From NCBI RefSeq assembly GCF_012933555.1, contig NZ_JABBPK010000001.1, positions 1,714,001-1,778,000 on the forward strand: a stretch of 64,000 nt of DNA. The letters run 5' to 3'. The position numbers and the translations under genes are program-made. Under the pieces are notes generated by a model. It searched no databases. It was given only the letters and a program-made list of their open reading frames with translations, and was not told the DNA's origin. Positions 1-8,402 of this stretch are shown here, one piece after another. Origin of the DNA: Niallia alba. Its GTDB lineage: Bacteria > Bacillota > Bacilli > Bacillales > Cytobacillaceae. Position 1 is the first letter of the stretch. Every line of letters starts with the position of its first letter.

Positions 1-405
1 GGTGATCGGGGAAAAGTAGTGGTAGAGGATGGGAAATTAACATTTTGGAGATTAAGACAATCGGAAAGGGAATTCAATAAAGAGTATAAAGGTGGATTTG
101 GCGAACCAGAATGCTGGAAAATCGATATTCCCATTCATGGGGAAGCGACACAGCATAAAGGCATCACCGCAAATTGGGTGAATGCTATTCGCAATGGGAC
201 AGCATTACTTGGACCTGGAGAAGAAGGGATTAAAGGGTTAGAAATCTCTAATGCGATGCATTTGTCTGCATGGCTGGATGATTGGGTCGAACTGCCAATC
301 AATGAAGACCTATTTTATTCCAAACTACAAGAAAGAATTAATTCATCTACGTTTACAAAGAAAAAAGAGACCAATTTAACGTTAGATGTGAAAGGATCTC
401 ATTAA
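1..405 (+). CDS. Gfo/Idh/MocA-family oxidoreductase, C-terminal part
   Basis: The reading frame is open from the first base, so the gene starts outside the window and only the last 134 codons are seen. Residues such as HGEATQHKGI, NWVNAIRNGTALLGPGEEG and GLEISNAMHLSAW match the C-terminal part of NAD(P)-dependent sugar or inositol dehydrogenases of the Gfo/Idh/MocA family, where an active-site-proximal segment is followed by a helix before the end. The Rossmann fold would lie upstream. Two sugar isomerase-like genes follow on the same strand, so a role in sugar or inositol-type catabolism is likely. The substrate cannot be inferred. Confidence 0.75.
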   Translation, partial: GDRGKVVVEDGKLTFWRLRQSEREFNKEYKGGFGEPECWKIDIPIHGEATQHKGITANWVNAIRNGTALLGPGEEGIKGLEISNAMHLSAWLDDWVELPINEDLFYSKLQERINSSTFTKKKETNLTLDVKGSH

Positions 406-438
406 AGGATAGGGCAGATTCATTCTGCCCTGTCCTTT
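404..438 (+). terminator. Intercistronic hairpin after the oxidoreductase gene
   Basis: Two 15-base arms with one mismatch (AAAGGATAGGGCAGA and its partner) close on a 5-base loop and begin inside the stop codon. No U-tract follows, so it may stabilise the upstream message or attenuate transcription rather than act as a full terminator. Confidence 0.5.
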
Positions 439-487
439 GGTCATATCTCCATAGCAAGAATACTAGTTTTATTAGCGAGGTGTAAAG

Positions 488-1306
488 ATGAAATTAGCAT
501 TTACGACATTAGGGTGTCCTGATTGGGACTTAGAGAGAATTATCAAAAATGCGGTGGAAAATGGTTATAATGGTATTGATTTTCGTGGGCTTCTGGGGGA
601 ACTTGATATATACAAACTGAAAGAATTTTCATCAAATGTAAAAGAAACGGTTCGCCAGTTTAAGGAAGCTTCTTTAGAAATTCCTTGTTTTTCAAGTTCG
701 GTAAAACTGGTTACCCAGTCACAGGAAGAATATGATAGATATATAGAGGAATTAAGACAGTACGCCCTGTTATGTAAAGAATTCAACACCCCATATATCC
801 GTGTATTTGGTGGAGCGATTGGAAAATGGAAGAGAGAGGAAGCAATCGGAATTGCAGAGAAGAACGTGCATGATTACCTTGCCCTTGTAGAGAAATATAA
901 TGTCAAACTTCTGTTAGAAACACATGATGATTGGACAGATAGTAGAAATGTAAGAGAACTTGTTCAAAGAGTTTCCTCTAACCATTTTCTTGTATTATGG
1001 GATATTCATCATCCGTATCGAACAATTGGAGAAAAACCAGAGACTACATGGGATAATCTTGGGGAATGGGTTTGCTATACACATTGGAAGGACTCCTATG
1101 TAAAGAAAGAGACGAAAAGAGGCTATCAACTTTGTCTTTTAGGGGAAGGAGATATACCTCTGCCGGATATAATGGCTCTATTAAAGGACAATGAGTATGA
1201 TGGCTACTTTACATTAGAATGGGAAAAAAAGTGGTGTCCAGAGTTGGAAGAGCCGGAAATTGCATTTAAGCAGTTTAGTAAGTATATGAAAAATATTCTT
1301 ATATAA
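488..1306 (+). CDS. Sugar phosphate isomerase/epimerase-like TIM-barrel protein
   Basis: The 272-residue protein fits the xylose isomerase-like TIM-barrel (AP endonuclease 2) superfamily, whose members isomerise or epimerise sugars using a divalent metal. The expected metal ligands are visible in order: E in LLLETHDDW, D and H in LWDIHHP, H in CYTHWKD and E in FTLEWEKKW. The start is ATG 488 after an AGCGAGGTG ribosome site. It lies between an oxidoreductase tail and a second TIM-barrel gene 13 bp downstream, probably as one operon. The substrate is unknown. Confidence 0.8.
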   Translation: MKLAFTTLGCPDWDLERIIKNAVENGYNGIDFRGLLGELDIYKLKEFSSNVKETVRQFKEASLEIPCFSSSVKLVTQSQEEYDRYIEELRQYALLCKEFNTPYIRVFGGAIGKWKREEAIGIAEKNVHDYLALVEKYNVKLLLETHDDWTDSRNVRELVQRVSSNHFLVLWDIHHPYRTIGEKPETTWDNLGEWVCYTHWKDSYVKKETKRGYQLCLLGEGDIPLPDIMALLKDNEYDGYFTLEWEKKWCPELEEPEIAFKQFSKYMKNILI

Positions 1307-1319
1307 GGGTGTTGATTCC

Positions 1320-2090
1320 ATGAAGTTCGGTTGTTGCGCTGCTATTGATCAGGCAGAGGCGCTATATGAAGCAGGTTATGATTTTATTGAATGTACGGTT
1401 GTTTCCCTTTTGCCAGAAGAAAGCGAAGATGTTTTCAAAAATATAGTAAAAAAATATCAGGAATCACCTATTCCGATTGAAGCGTTTAATATTCTTCTGC
1501 CAAGCGATTTGAAAATCGTCGGTGAAAGTGTGAATCATCAGCGAGTGAAAGATTATCTAACATCAGCTTTAGAACGGGTGCATCGAATTGGAGCCAAAAC
1601 TATTGTATTTGGAAGCGGGGGTGCTAGAACCTTCCCAAAAGGCTATCCAAAAGAAAAAGGGGAAGAGCAAATAGCGATATTTTTATCGACAGTAGCAGAT
1701 ATTGCGGAACAGCTAAACTTAACAATTGTGATTGAACCACTTAACAGAAAAGAATCGAATGTAATTAACAGTATTCCTGAGGCTGTTGAATGGACAAAGA
1801 AATTAAAGCGAAAATCATTAAAATCATTAGCTGATTTCTATCATATGGTAGAAGAAAACGAACCACTTGCCCATCTTTATGAACAGAGGGATTTTATTCA
1901 TCATATACATGTTGCCGATTCTAATAGATTAGCTCCAGGTACTGGTACGTATCCATACTCAGAGTTTGCTAGCATTATACATAAAGCGAACTATGATAGC
2001 AGAATCTCCATCGAATGTAATTGGCGAAACTTTGAAGAAGAAATTGGGCAAGCACTTGATTATTTAAAAAAGCAGTTTTCTTTCGAATAA
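1320..2090 (+). CDS. Sugar phosphate isomerase/epimerase-like TIM-barrel protein (second)
   Basis: The 256-residue protein belongs to the same xylose isomerase-like TIM-barrel superfamily as the gene upstream but is only distantly similar to it. Likely metal-site segments are IVIEPLNRKESN, LADFYHM, HHIHVADSNR and ISIECNW. The GTGTYPYSEF segment is typical of hydroxypyruvate isomerase/sugar epimerase relatives. It starts at ATG 1320, 13 bp after the previous gene, and is followed by a terminator, so it closes the operon. The reaction is an inference from fold only. Confidence 0.78.
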   Translation: MKFGCCAAIDQAEALYEAGYDFIECTVVSLLPEESEDVFKNIVKKYQESPIPIEAFNILLPSDLKIVGESVNHQRVKDYLTSALERVHRIGAKTIVFGSGGARTFPKGYPKEKGEEQIAIFLSTVADIAEQLNLTIVIEPLNRKESNVINSIPEAVEWTKKLKRKSLKSLADFYHMVEENEPLAHLYEQRDFIHHIHVADSNRLAPGTGTYPYSEFASIIHKANYDSRISIECNWRNFEEEIGQALDYLKKQFSFE

Positions 2091-2121
2091 TGATGTGGAT
2101 ATAGGAAGATTAATAGAGTAT

Positions 2122-2150
2122 AGGCGCTAAATGAATTTAGTGCCTTTTTG
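2122..2150 (+). terminator. Rho-independent terminator of the sugar operon
   Basis: AGGCGCTAAAT pairs with ATTTAGTGCCT around a two-base loop (one mismatch) and is followed by five T. It lies 32 bp after the last isomerase gene. Confidence 0.8.
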
Positions 2151-2389
2151 CACGGGATTTTCTTCTTTTAATATTACAAACAAAAATCACACCGTAACAA
2201 ACCTACCTAAATTCCCTAACTAAGGATATTATTAGCAAACTAACTTGATTGGTTAACACTTCCACCAATATTTTGAACCCTTACCTAGCAAGACATCAAC
2301 CTAGCAATCTATTACTTACCACTTTTTGGACGATGTATAGAAATATTACATCTGCTAGCCTAATAATAGACACAGAAACGACTACTAGG
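2151..2389. other. Gene-free interval before the SleB-like gene
   Basis: No credible ORF is present. The stretch is AT-rich, with runs of C and A on the plus strand. It presumably holds the promoter of the downstream hydrolase, but I could not assign one with confidence. Confidence 0.4.
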
Positions 2390-2400
2390 AGGTAATAGAT

Positions 2401-2994
2401 TTGAAGAAATTAAAGAAGCTGATAGTAGCCGCTGGATTAGTGTTATCTATTTCAGCATTTACATTAATAGATCAAGCAGAGGCCGCAACCAATCGAACGA
2501 TACAATCTGGGGACACTTATTGGAAAGTGGCAACAGGTTTTGGGATTCCTGTAAGTGATTTAATGAAAGCTAATAAGAATAAACCTTTAATTACGGGTCA
2601 AAATATGATTCTACCAAATGCAACAGTTTCACCAGCCGATAAAGATTTAATGGCGCGACTAGTACGTGCTGAGGCAGTTGGTGAACCTTACGCTGGGAAG
2701 GTTGCAGTGGCAGTTGTTGTCTTGAATCGTGTAAAAAGCGATCAATTTCCGAACAACATTCGTAGTGTAATCTATGAAAAATCAAATGGGTATTATGCCT
2801 TTACACCAGTTCAAAATGGAGAAATTAATAAGGCAGCGGATGCAGAATCAAAAAGAGCGGTTAATGAAGCAATTGCTTTAGGTGGACAAGGGAATGGTTC
2901 TCTTTATTTCTTTAATCCTAAAACAGCTACAAGTAACTGGATTTTAACACGTGAAGTAACTGTTACCATTGGAAATCACCGTTTTGCTAGATAA
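2401..2994 (+). CDS. LysM and SleB-like cell wall hydrolase
   Basis: The 197-residue secreted protein has a signal peptide (KKLKK start, hydrophobic stretch, cleavage near AEAA at residue 29). A LysM peptidoglycan-binding motif follows at about 32-75 (IQSGDTYWKVATGFGIPVSDLMKAN, too long to be chance). A Hydrolase_2/SleB-type catalytic domain fills about 80-197, with LVRAEAVGEPYAGKVAVA, VVLNRV and YFFNPKTATS. Family members cut spore cortex peptidoglycan during germination. The start is TTG 2401 after AGGAGG. The protein has a LysM-less paralogue at 13876-14409. The exact spore role is inferred. Confidence 0.85.
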   Translation: MKKLKKLIVAAGLVLSISAFTLIDQAEAATNRTIQSGDTYWKVATGFGIPVSDLMKANKNKPLITGQNMILPNATVSPADKDLMARLVRAEAVGEPYAGKVAVAVVVLNRVKSDQFPNNIRSVIYEKSNGYYAFTPVQNGEINKAADAESKRAVNEAIALGGQGNGSLYFFNPKTATSNWILTREVTVTIGNHRFAR

Positions 2995-3048
2995 ATAGTG
3001 GAGCAGCTCTTATATTAATATCCCTAATAGAATATTTCTTTTTGAAAG

Positions 3049-3092
3049 AGGCTATCCAACGGTCAGTTAGCTGACTTTGGCTAGCCTTTATT
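3049..3092 (+). terminator. Terminator after the LysM/SleB-like gene
   Basis: AGGCTATCCAA pairs with TTGGCTAGCCT (one mismatch) around a loop that contains a smaller GTCAG/CTGAC hairpin. It is followed by a short T-rich tract. Confidence 0.7.
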
Positions 3093-3205
3093 GATACCAT
3101 GAAGGATTAATTCGAATAATGAATTTTTTCATAATTCGTTTTTTTGTAACATTTTCTTTTTGTTTTTCTGTTATCCTATATATGTAAGTAATTGCATAGA
3201 TTGAA

Positions 3206-3287
3206 AAGCTAGGGGTGCCATTTTTGGCTGAGAGGAGAAATCCGACCCTTTGAACCTGAATTGGTTAGGACCAACGGAGGGAAGCTT
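3206..3287 (+). promoter_or_regulatory. TPP (THI-box) riboswitch
   Basis: The conserved TPP aptamer parts appear in order: AAGCT (P1 5' side), GGGGTGCC, GGCTGAGAG, ACCCTTTGAACCTGA, a variant of the TPP-binding internal loop (GGTTAGGACCAACG) and GGGAAGCTT (P1 3' side). Binding of thiamin pyrophosphate normally turns off thiamin synthesis or uptake genes. The genes below it, thiG and thiH, are broken, so this is an intact-looking switch on a dead operon. Confidence 0.93.
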
Positions 3288-3330
3288 GTAATATACAGTT
3301 GTTATGTAATTTAATGTGATACTGTCTATA

Positions 3331-3358
3331 AGCTCACTCCATTGGGGTGGGCTTTTTA
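3331..3358 (+). terminator. Expression-platform terminator of the TPP riboswitch
   Basis: AGCTCACTCC pairs with GGGGTGGGCT (allowing G-U pairs) and is followed by five T. It is placed 44 bp after the aptamer and 58 bp before the thiG start, as expected for transcription control. Confidence 0.8.
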
Positions 3359-3415
3359 TTGTGTAATTAGCCAGTAATCAAAGGACGAAAACAATGTAGA
3401 ATTGGAGGATGGAAA

Positions 3416-3754
3416 ATGAAGGATACACTTGTAATTGGTGGAGAAGAATTTACTAGTAGACTATTTGTTGGAACAGGTAAATTTGCAAATCATCAGCAAA
3501 TGGAGGAAGTACTTGAGAAATCGAATACGGAGGTTGTGACAGTAGCTCTTCGCAGAGTAGATATAGAGGCAAAGGAGGAAAACATTTTGAATAATATTCC
3601 AGCTAATATGAGATTAATGCCAAATACATCAGGTGCAAGAACTGCGGACGAAGCTGTACGAATTGCAAGGCTAGCAAAAGCAATCGGTATGGGTAACTGG
3701 GTTAAGATTGAGGTTATTTCCGATCACAAATATTTATTACCAGATATATTGTAG
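3416..3754 (+). pseudogene. thiG: thiG remnant (thiazole synthase, N-terminal part)
   Basis: The first ~111 codons match ThiG, the thiazole synthase that uses ThiS thiocarboxylate, DXP and dehydroglycine. The segments [34 protein letters not shown] and [16 protein letters not shown] are characteristic. The family length is about 255 residues, so more than half is missing, including the rest of the barrel with the catalytic lysine region. Right after LLPD the sequence changes to ThiH in another reading frame and hits a stop. The start is ATG 3416 after GGAGG. I infer an internal deletion that joined thiG to thiH. Confidence 0.85.
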
Positions 3755-4576
3755 CTTTAGTTTTACAAATCCATTCCCTCGAAGGCGTTTAACGCTTGAG
3801 GAAATTCAAAAGGAAGCTCAAGTTATTGCAGATATGGGGATTAAACACATTATTTTATTGACCGGGGAATCCCGCCTTCATGCATCGGTTGAATATTTAA
3901 AAGAAAGCTTAACCGTATTAAAACAATATTTTTCCTCTATTGCTATCGAGATTCAGCCTTTAGATGAAAACGATTATAAAGAGTTAGTAGATGATGGTAT
4001 TGATGGATTAACAGTTTATCAAGAAGTATACAATGAAGGTATTTATCGAGAAATTCATAAAAAAGGACCAAAGCGAAACTTTAGATATCGTCTAGAAACT
4101 CCAGAAAGAGGGGCCAAGGCTGGAATGCGTTCATTAAATGTTGGGGCATTATTAGGCTTAGATGATTGGAGAAAAGAATGTTTTTTAACAGGTGCCCATG
4201 CTAGCTATTTACATATTTAGAAACTGAAGTTGGAGTATCTTTTCCACGCATAATCCCACATGTTGGTAGTTTTCAGCCGAAAGATCTTGTGACAGATAAA
4301 AATTTAGTGCAAGCCATTCTAGCATTTCTCCTTTTTCTTCCGAGAGCTGGTATTAATCTATCTACTCGTGAAACGGCTGAATTTAGGGGAAAATTGATTC
4401 CTTTGGGAGTGACAAAAATGTCTGCTGATTCTTCCACAGTTGTTGGCGGTTATTCAGATCCACACGCAACACAAAGCCAGTTTGAAATTTCAGATGATCG
4501 CTCAGTCGAAGAAATAAAAGTATTACTAAAACATAAAGGCTACCAACCAATGATGAAAGATTGGCAAATGTTATAA
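3747..4576 (+). pseudogene. thiH: thiH remnant (2-iminoacetate synthase) with frameshift
   Basis: From about 3747 the frame reads CSFSFTN and continues with typical ThiH text (HIILLTGESR, DGLTVYQEVYNEGIY, RYRLETPERGAKAGMRSLNVGALLGLDDWR). The N-terminal third and the first cysteines of the radical-SAM CX3CX2C motif are absent. At about 4212-4218 a frameshift ends the frame at TAG. The C-terminal part resumes in another frame (ETEVGVSFPR, then GINLSTRETAEFR, VGGYSDPHATQSQFEISDDRS, MKDWQML) to 4576. No functional enzyme can be made from it. Confidence 0.87.
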
Positions 4577-4715
4577 CGGATCGGAAGTAATCTATTGTGG
4601 AAAAATGGTAACTGTAGAAAAATGAAAGTTTTCTTTCAAATTAAAACGATATTTTTGTTACAATAAAAACATAGAAATAATCAGCAGTTTTTCTGCGGAT
4701 AAGGAGTAAATCGTT

Positions 4716-5486
4716 TTGAAATGGAGTTACTTAACTCGGTGGTACTTTGATCGGCCACTGAAGGCTGGAACAAGATTGAATACATATGAAGTCGAAAAAT
4801 GCTTGGGATTAGGTGCGTATGGAATGATTTATTTGTGCAAGGATACTCGTTTAGGCAAAAAATACGTCATCAAACAATTACGTCCAAGTAAGGGGAGAAA
4901 ACAGCAAGAACACGATCGTTTTAAAGATGAAATACAATTATTGAGCAAAATAAGTCATCACTTGGTTCCTTCCTTAACTGGTGAATTTAGTATAGAGAAC
5001 CAGCATTATTATGTGATGGAATATGTAGAGGGAGATAATATAGAAGATTTATTATTTTTTTATAATAGAAAGTTTACAGAATTAGATGCGTTAAATATGA
5101 TGAAACAACTTCTTTCTATTATAAAGTATTTACATCAACATAATATTTTTCATACAGATATTAGACCACCAAATGTTATCGTCCATCAAGGAAAAGTGCA
5201 TTTAATTGACTTTGGACTTGCTAAACAAGTATCTGAAAGGGATAAGAATATAAGCAATTATCGACAAGATGATTACTACGATTTTGGCCAGATGATTTTG
5301 TTTTTGTTGTATTCTACGTTTAAAGGGAAGAAAAGCAAGCGGCGTACATGGATAGAGGAATTAAGCTTGCATCCTGCAACCATAAAATTCCTCAAAAAAC
5401 TATTGGGAATTTCTGATCCATTTGCCAATATGGTTGAAATTGAAAAAGACTTAGAGGCTGCGATTGGAATATTACAAGAAAATTAA
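4716..5486 (+). CDS. Small Hanks-type serine/threonine protein kinase
   Basis: The 256-residue cytosolic protein carries the full set of kinase motifs: glycine loop GLGAYGMIY (about 31-39), the VIKQL lysine (K53), catalytic loop HTDIRPPN (146-153, with D148 and N153) and the DFG motif (165-167). It has no transmembrane or PASTA region, unlike PrkC. It resembles the short YrzF/YbdM-like kinases of Bacillus. The start is TTG 4716 after AAGGAG. The catalytic loop has Thr where Arg is usual in HRD. Its substrates are unknown, and it is unrelated to the dead thi locus upstream. Confidence 0.85.
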   Translation: MKWSYLTRWYFDRPLKAGTRLNTYEVEKCLGLGAYGMIYLCKDTRLGKKYVIKQLRPSKGRKQQEHDRFKDEIQLLSKISHHLVPSLTGEFSIENQHYYVMEYVEGDNIEDLLFFYNRKFTELDALNMMKQLLSIIKYLHQHNIFHTDIRPPNVIVHQGKVHLIDFGLAKQVSERDKNISNYRQDDYYDFGQMILFLLYSTFKGKKSKRRTWIEELSLHPATIKFLKKLLGISDPFANMVEIEKDLEAAIGILQEN

Positions 5487-5505
5487 AAGGTATAAACTAA
5501 AGGCA

Positions 5506-5848
5506 GGGACAGAACAAAATATATAATAGATAAAGAAGAACAATCTCTAATTTAGTAGCGAAACCAACTCGTTCCATCATTATTTTTAAAAGAAAATATA
5601 ATTTAGTAGGAAATACAAAGCAGACGCAATACACGTAGACTCCTATGGGAGCTGCGAGAAAGTCCAAGACCCCGCAGGAACGAGGAGGCTTGGCGCTCGC
5701 CCCATGGAAAGCGAAGTGTATTCCGTCAGCGGGTGATCACCACAAACCTTCTTTCTTAAAATGAATAAACCCCAAACAATTATACAAACTTTTCTTAGCA
5801 TGTACGTATAATCGTTTGGGGTTATTGGGTTGAAAATACTTATGTCCC
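5506..5848. repeat. Type A dispersed repeat, copy A1
   Basis: The copy is bounded by GGGACA and TGTCCC. Inside it carries an ACTCCTATGGGAG to CATGGAAAGCGAAGTG core and a second hairpin formed by CCCCAAAC/GTTTGGGG with ATTATAC/GTATAAT. Related copies lie at 21458-21821 and 35603-35854. It codes for nothing that I can see. Such elements are widespread in Bacillaceae; their function is not known to me. Confidence 0.8.
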
Positions 5849-5864
5849 AGCTTCTTTAGTACCT

Positions 5865-6065
5865 TTAGCTACTATGCTTTCGGCGTTTATAATAATGGCT
5901 GCCCCCATAGGGATCACGTTTTCGGTAGTCGGAACTACTGTAGCTTTTATGTTTTCGATAACCTCTTCTATCACTGCTACTATATTTTTTATAGCTTCTA
6001 TGACGGCGGCTATTGCTATAGCTACCAGAAAATTGCTGTATTTTCTTCATGATTTTTCTAAACAT
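5865..6065 (-). CDS. Small basic Ser/Arg/Tyr/Lys-rich protein
   Basis: The 66-residue product starts at ATG 6065 after AGAGGTGATAAA, a good ribosome site; eight in-frame residues upstream are probably untranslated. After an amphipathic MFRKIMKKIQQ start, the rest is low-complexity, with repeated YSSSD(R/Y)R units, many Arg, Lys and Tyr and no acidic stretch. No enzyme fold is apparent. Composition of this type occurs in spore-coat and spore-associated proteins of Bacillus, which is only a suggestion here. An opposite-strand ORF in the same place looks like a shadow. Confidence 0.6.
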   Translation of the reverse strand: MFRKIMKKIQQFSGSYSNSRRHRSYKKYSSSDRRGYRKHKSYSSSDYRKRDPYGGSHYYKRRKHSS

Positions 6066-6331
6066 TTTATCACCTCTTTTGAGATTCATCTAAGTATTAA
6101 TTTTAACAAACAATGCAAAAGTATAACGGAAATTTACAAAAAAAATACAAAGTTGTAATAAAAAATATTGATTATTGAAAAACGATTGCTTACAATTTTG
6201 ATGTGTTAATTCGCACTAATTATATCGGGTTTAAAAATTGCAATCTAGTAAGAAATATAATAACATTATTAATATTCTAAACAATTCGTTTTATTAAAAG
6301 ACAGCTTCTTGAGAATAGGGGAAAAGGGGTA

Positions 6332-7393
6332 ATGAACATGAAATATGGATTTTGGCTTCCTATTTTTGGAGGATGGTTAAGAAATGTAGAAGATGAAAAG
6401 ATGCCTCCAACGTTTGAATATGCAAAAGAAGTTATTCAAAGCGCAGAGAAATGGGGCTACGATACTACTTTAATAGCTGAACTATATTTAAACGATATTA
6501 AAGGACCTGAAAAGGATTCTCTAGAAGCATGGTCAACAGCCGCGGCTTTAGCTGCTGTGACGGAAAAAATCGAAATTATGACAGCTATCAGACCAGGTTT
6601 TCATAATCCTGCAGTGGCAGCAAAAATGGCAGCCAATATCGATCATATTAGCAATGGAAGATTTACGTTAAATGTTGTTTCAGCATGGTGGGAGCAGGAA
6701 GCGAAACAATATGGTGGCATCTTCACAGAGCATGATGATCGCTATGAAAGAACACAAGAATTTATTGATATTTTAAAGGGTTTATGGTCAGAAGAAACCT
6801 TTAGCTATAAAGGAAAATACTATGAGATTTCAAATACAAAATTATCACCAAAGCCGATTCAAAAACCTAATCCAATCCTGTATGCAGGTGGAGAAAGTCC
6901 AAAAGGGAAAGAGATTATTGCCAAAAATTGTGATGCCTATGTGATGCATGGTGGAACAGTGGGAGAAATTGCGGTAAAAATAAAAGGAATGCAGGAAGAA
7001 AGACAGCAATATGGAAACACGCCATTTTCTTCTTTTGGAATGGCTGCTTATGTTGTTTGCCGTGATACAGAAGAGGAAGCGCAAAAAGAGATAGAGAGAA
7101 TTACCGATGTAAAAGAGTCATCAGCTTATGCAGGCTTCGATGATTTCGTTAATAAATCTCAACTAGAACAACAAATAAAGTTATATGACTACTCTGTTTC
7201 CAATCGTGGACTCCGTCCTAATTTAATCGGAACACCTGAACAAATAGCGAAAAAAATCCTAGATTATGAGGAAGTCGGAGTTGATTTATTGCTTTTGCAA
7301 TTTTCTCCACAGCTTGAGGAAATGAAAAACTTTTCCGAAAAAGTTATGCCATTAGTTGAGAGATTAAGAAAAGAAAGAGAAGTGACTGGGTGA
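6332..7393 (+). CDS. LLM-class FMNH2-dependent monooxygenase (SfnG-like)
   Basis: The 353-residue protein is a bacterial luciferase-like TIM barrel. Its start KYGFWLPIFGGWLRNVEDE, the segment LIAELYLNDIKG, then AWSTAAALAAVTEKIE and NVVSAWW follow the dimethylsulfone monooxygenase/alkanesulfonate monooxygenase branch closely. Enzymes of this type use reduced FMN from a partner reductase to oxidise sulfones, sulfonates or other small molecules. The start is ATG 6332 after AAAAGGGG. It overlaps the next gene by one base, so the two are translationally coupled. An FMN reductase gene lies at 50318-50842, but no link is shown. Confidence 0.85.
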   Translation: MNMKYGFWLPIFGGWLRNVEDEKMPPTFEYAKEVIQSAEKWGYDTTLIAELYLNDIKGPEKDSLEAWSTAAALAAVTEKIEIMTAIRPGFHNPAVAAKMAANIDHISNGRFTLNVVSAWWEQEAKQYGGIFTEHDDRYERTQEFIDILKGLWSEETFSYKGKYYEISNTKLSPKPIQKPNPILYAGGESPKGKEIIAKNCDAYVMHGGTVGEIAVKIKGMQEERQQYGNTPFSSFGMAAYVVCRDTEEEAQKEIERITDVKESSAYAGFDDFVNKSQLEQQIKLYDYSVSNRGLRPNLIGTPEQIAKKILDYEEVGVDLLLLQFSPQLEEMKNFSEKVMPLVERLRKEREVTG

Positions 7394-8343
7394 TGAGTAA
7401 AATATACGTTATTCATGAAAATAGTGAGTGGACGGTCCATTTAACAAAAAGACTAGATGAATTAAATTTGCCGTATGAGGAATGGGACTTATCAGAAGGT
7501 AGTTTCGATTTACTCCAAGAGCCGCCGGAAGGGATTTTCTATAGTAGGATGAGTGCTTCTTCGCATACTCGGGGTCACCGTTATGCTGCTGAATATACAT
7601 CGGCTGTATTGGAATGGCTAGAATCTCATGGAAGAACGGTAGTAAATGGCAGTAGCGCTTTAAAGTTAGAGGTGAGTAAAGCAGCTCAATATGCTGCCTT
7701 ACAAAAGCATGGAATTACAACTCCGAGAACGTTGGTGGCAACTGGTAAAGATCATATTATTGCCGCAGCAAAACAGCTTGGCAACCCTTGTTTTATTACA
7801 AAGCATAATCGGGCAGGAAAAGGCTTGGGTGTTCGCTTATTCCATTCCATAAATGAACTTGAGTCATATGTGGAAGGACCGGAATTTGAAGAACCAGTCG
7901 ATGGTATTACCTTAATTCAACAGTATATCGAAACACCAGATCAATCCATTACAAGATGTGAATTTGTTGGTGGGAAATTTGTTTACGCAGTGAAGGTAGA
8001 TACAGCAGGAGGATTTGAGCTTTGCCCAGCAGATGCATGCCAAATCGATGATCTATTCTGCCCTGTCGGTGAACAAGTGGAAGAAAAACCGAATTTTACT
8101 ATCCAGCAAGGTTTCAATGAGCCAATCATCGAAAAATATGAACAATTCTTAGCTTCACAAGGAATTTTAGTAGCTGGAATTGAATTCATGAAAGATCAAA
8201 GCGGTACTATTTATACGTATGATATTAATACAAATACAAACTACAATGCAGATGCAGAAAAAGAAGCTGGCATATATGGAATGCTTCAATTAGCCACTTA
8301 TTTAGGGGATGAGTTGAAGAGTAGGTATGGAGTTTCGAAATAA
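7393..8343 (+). CDS. ATP-grasp ligase, RimK-like
   Basis: The 316-residue protein starts at ATG 7393, overlapping the monooxygenase stop codon (tgATGA); GTG 7390 is the only nearby alternative. An N-terminal pre-ATP-grasp domain (about 1-95) is followed by ATP-grasp features: CFITKHNRAGKGLGVRLF (nucleotide lysines and glycine loop), LIQQYIETPD, and near the C-terminus VAGIEFM and TYDINTNTNYN, which hold the Mg ligands. Family members form amide bonds between a carboxylate and an amine. The pairing with an SfnG-like oxygenase suggests a shared pathway; the substrate is unknown. Confidence 0.82.
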   Translation: MSKIYVIHENSEWTVHLTKRLDELNLPYEEWDLSEGSFDLLQEPPEGIFYSRMSASSHTRGHRYAAEYTSAVLEWLESHGRTVVNGSSALKLEVSKAAQYAALQKHGITTPRTLVATGKDHIIAAAKQLGNPCFITKHNRAGKGLGVRLFHSINELESYVEGPEFEEPVDGITLIQQYIETPDQSITRCEFVGGKFVYAVKVDTAGGFELCPADACQIDDLFCPVGEQVEEKPNFTIQQGFNEPIIEKYEQFLASQGILVAGIEFMKDQSGTIYTYDINTNTNYNADAEKEAGIYGMLQLATYLGDELKSRYGVSK

Positions 8344-8350
8344 ATAAGAA

Positions 8351-8383
8351 AAAGGGATAGATGTTGATTGTATCTATCCCTTT
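8351..8383 (+). terminator. Bidirectional terminator between convergent genes
   Basis: AAAGGGATAGAT pairs perfectly with ATCTATCCCTTT around a 9-base loop. It has T-rich tracts on both strands and serves the ATP-grasp gene and the opposing transporter gene. Confidence 0.85.
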
Positions 8384-8402
8384 TATTAGTTTTTTTCGTT
8401 AA

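Noticed and set aside
3416-4576. A natural ThiG-ThiH fusion enzyme
   Set aside because: The parts lie in different reading frames, key regions of both enzymes are missing, and a second frameshift interrupts ThiH.
5874-6158. Hydrophobic 94-residue ORF on the plus strand
   Set aside because: It mirrors the Ser/Arg-rich codons of the minus-strand gene, lacks a ribosome site and overlaps that gene's good one.
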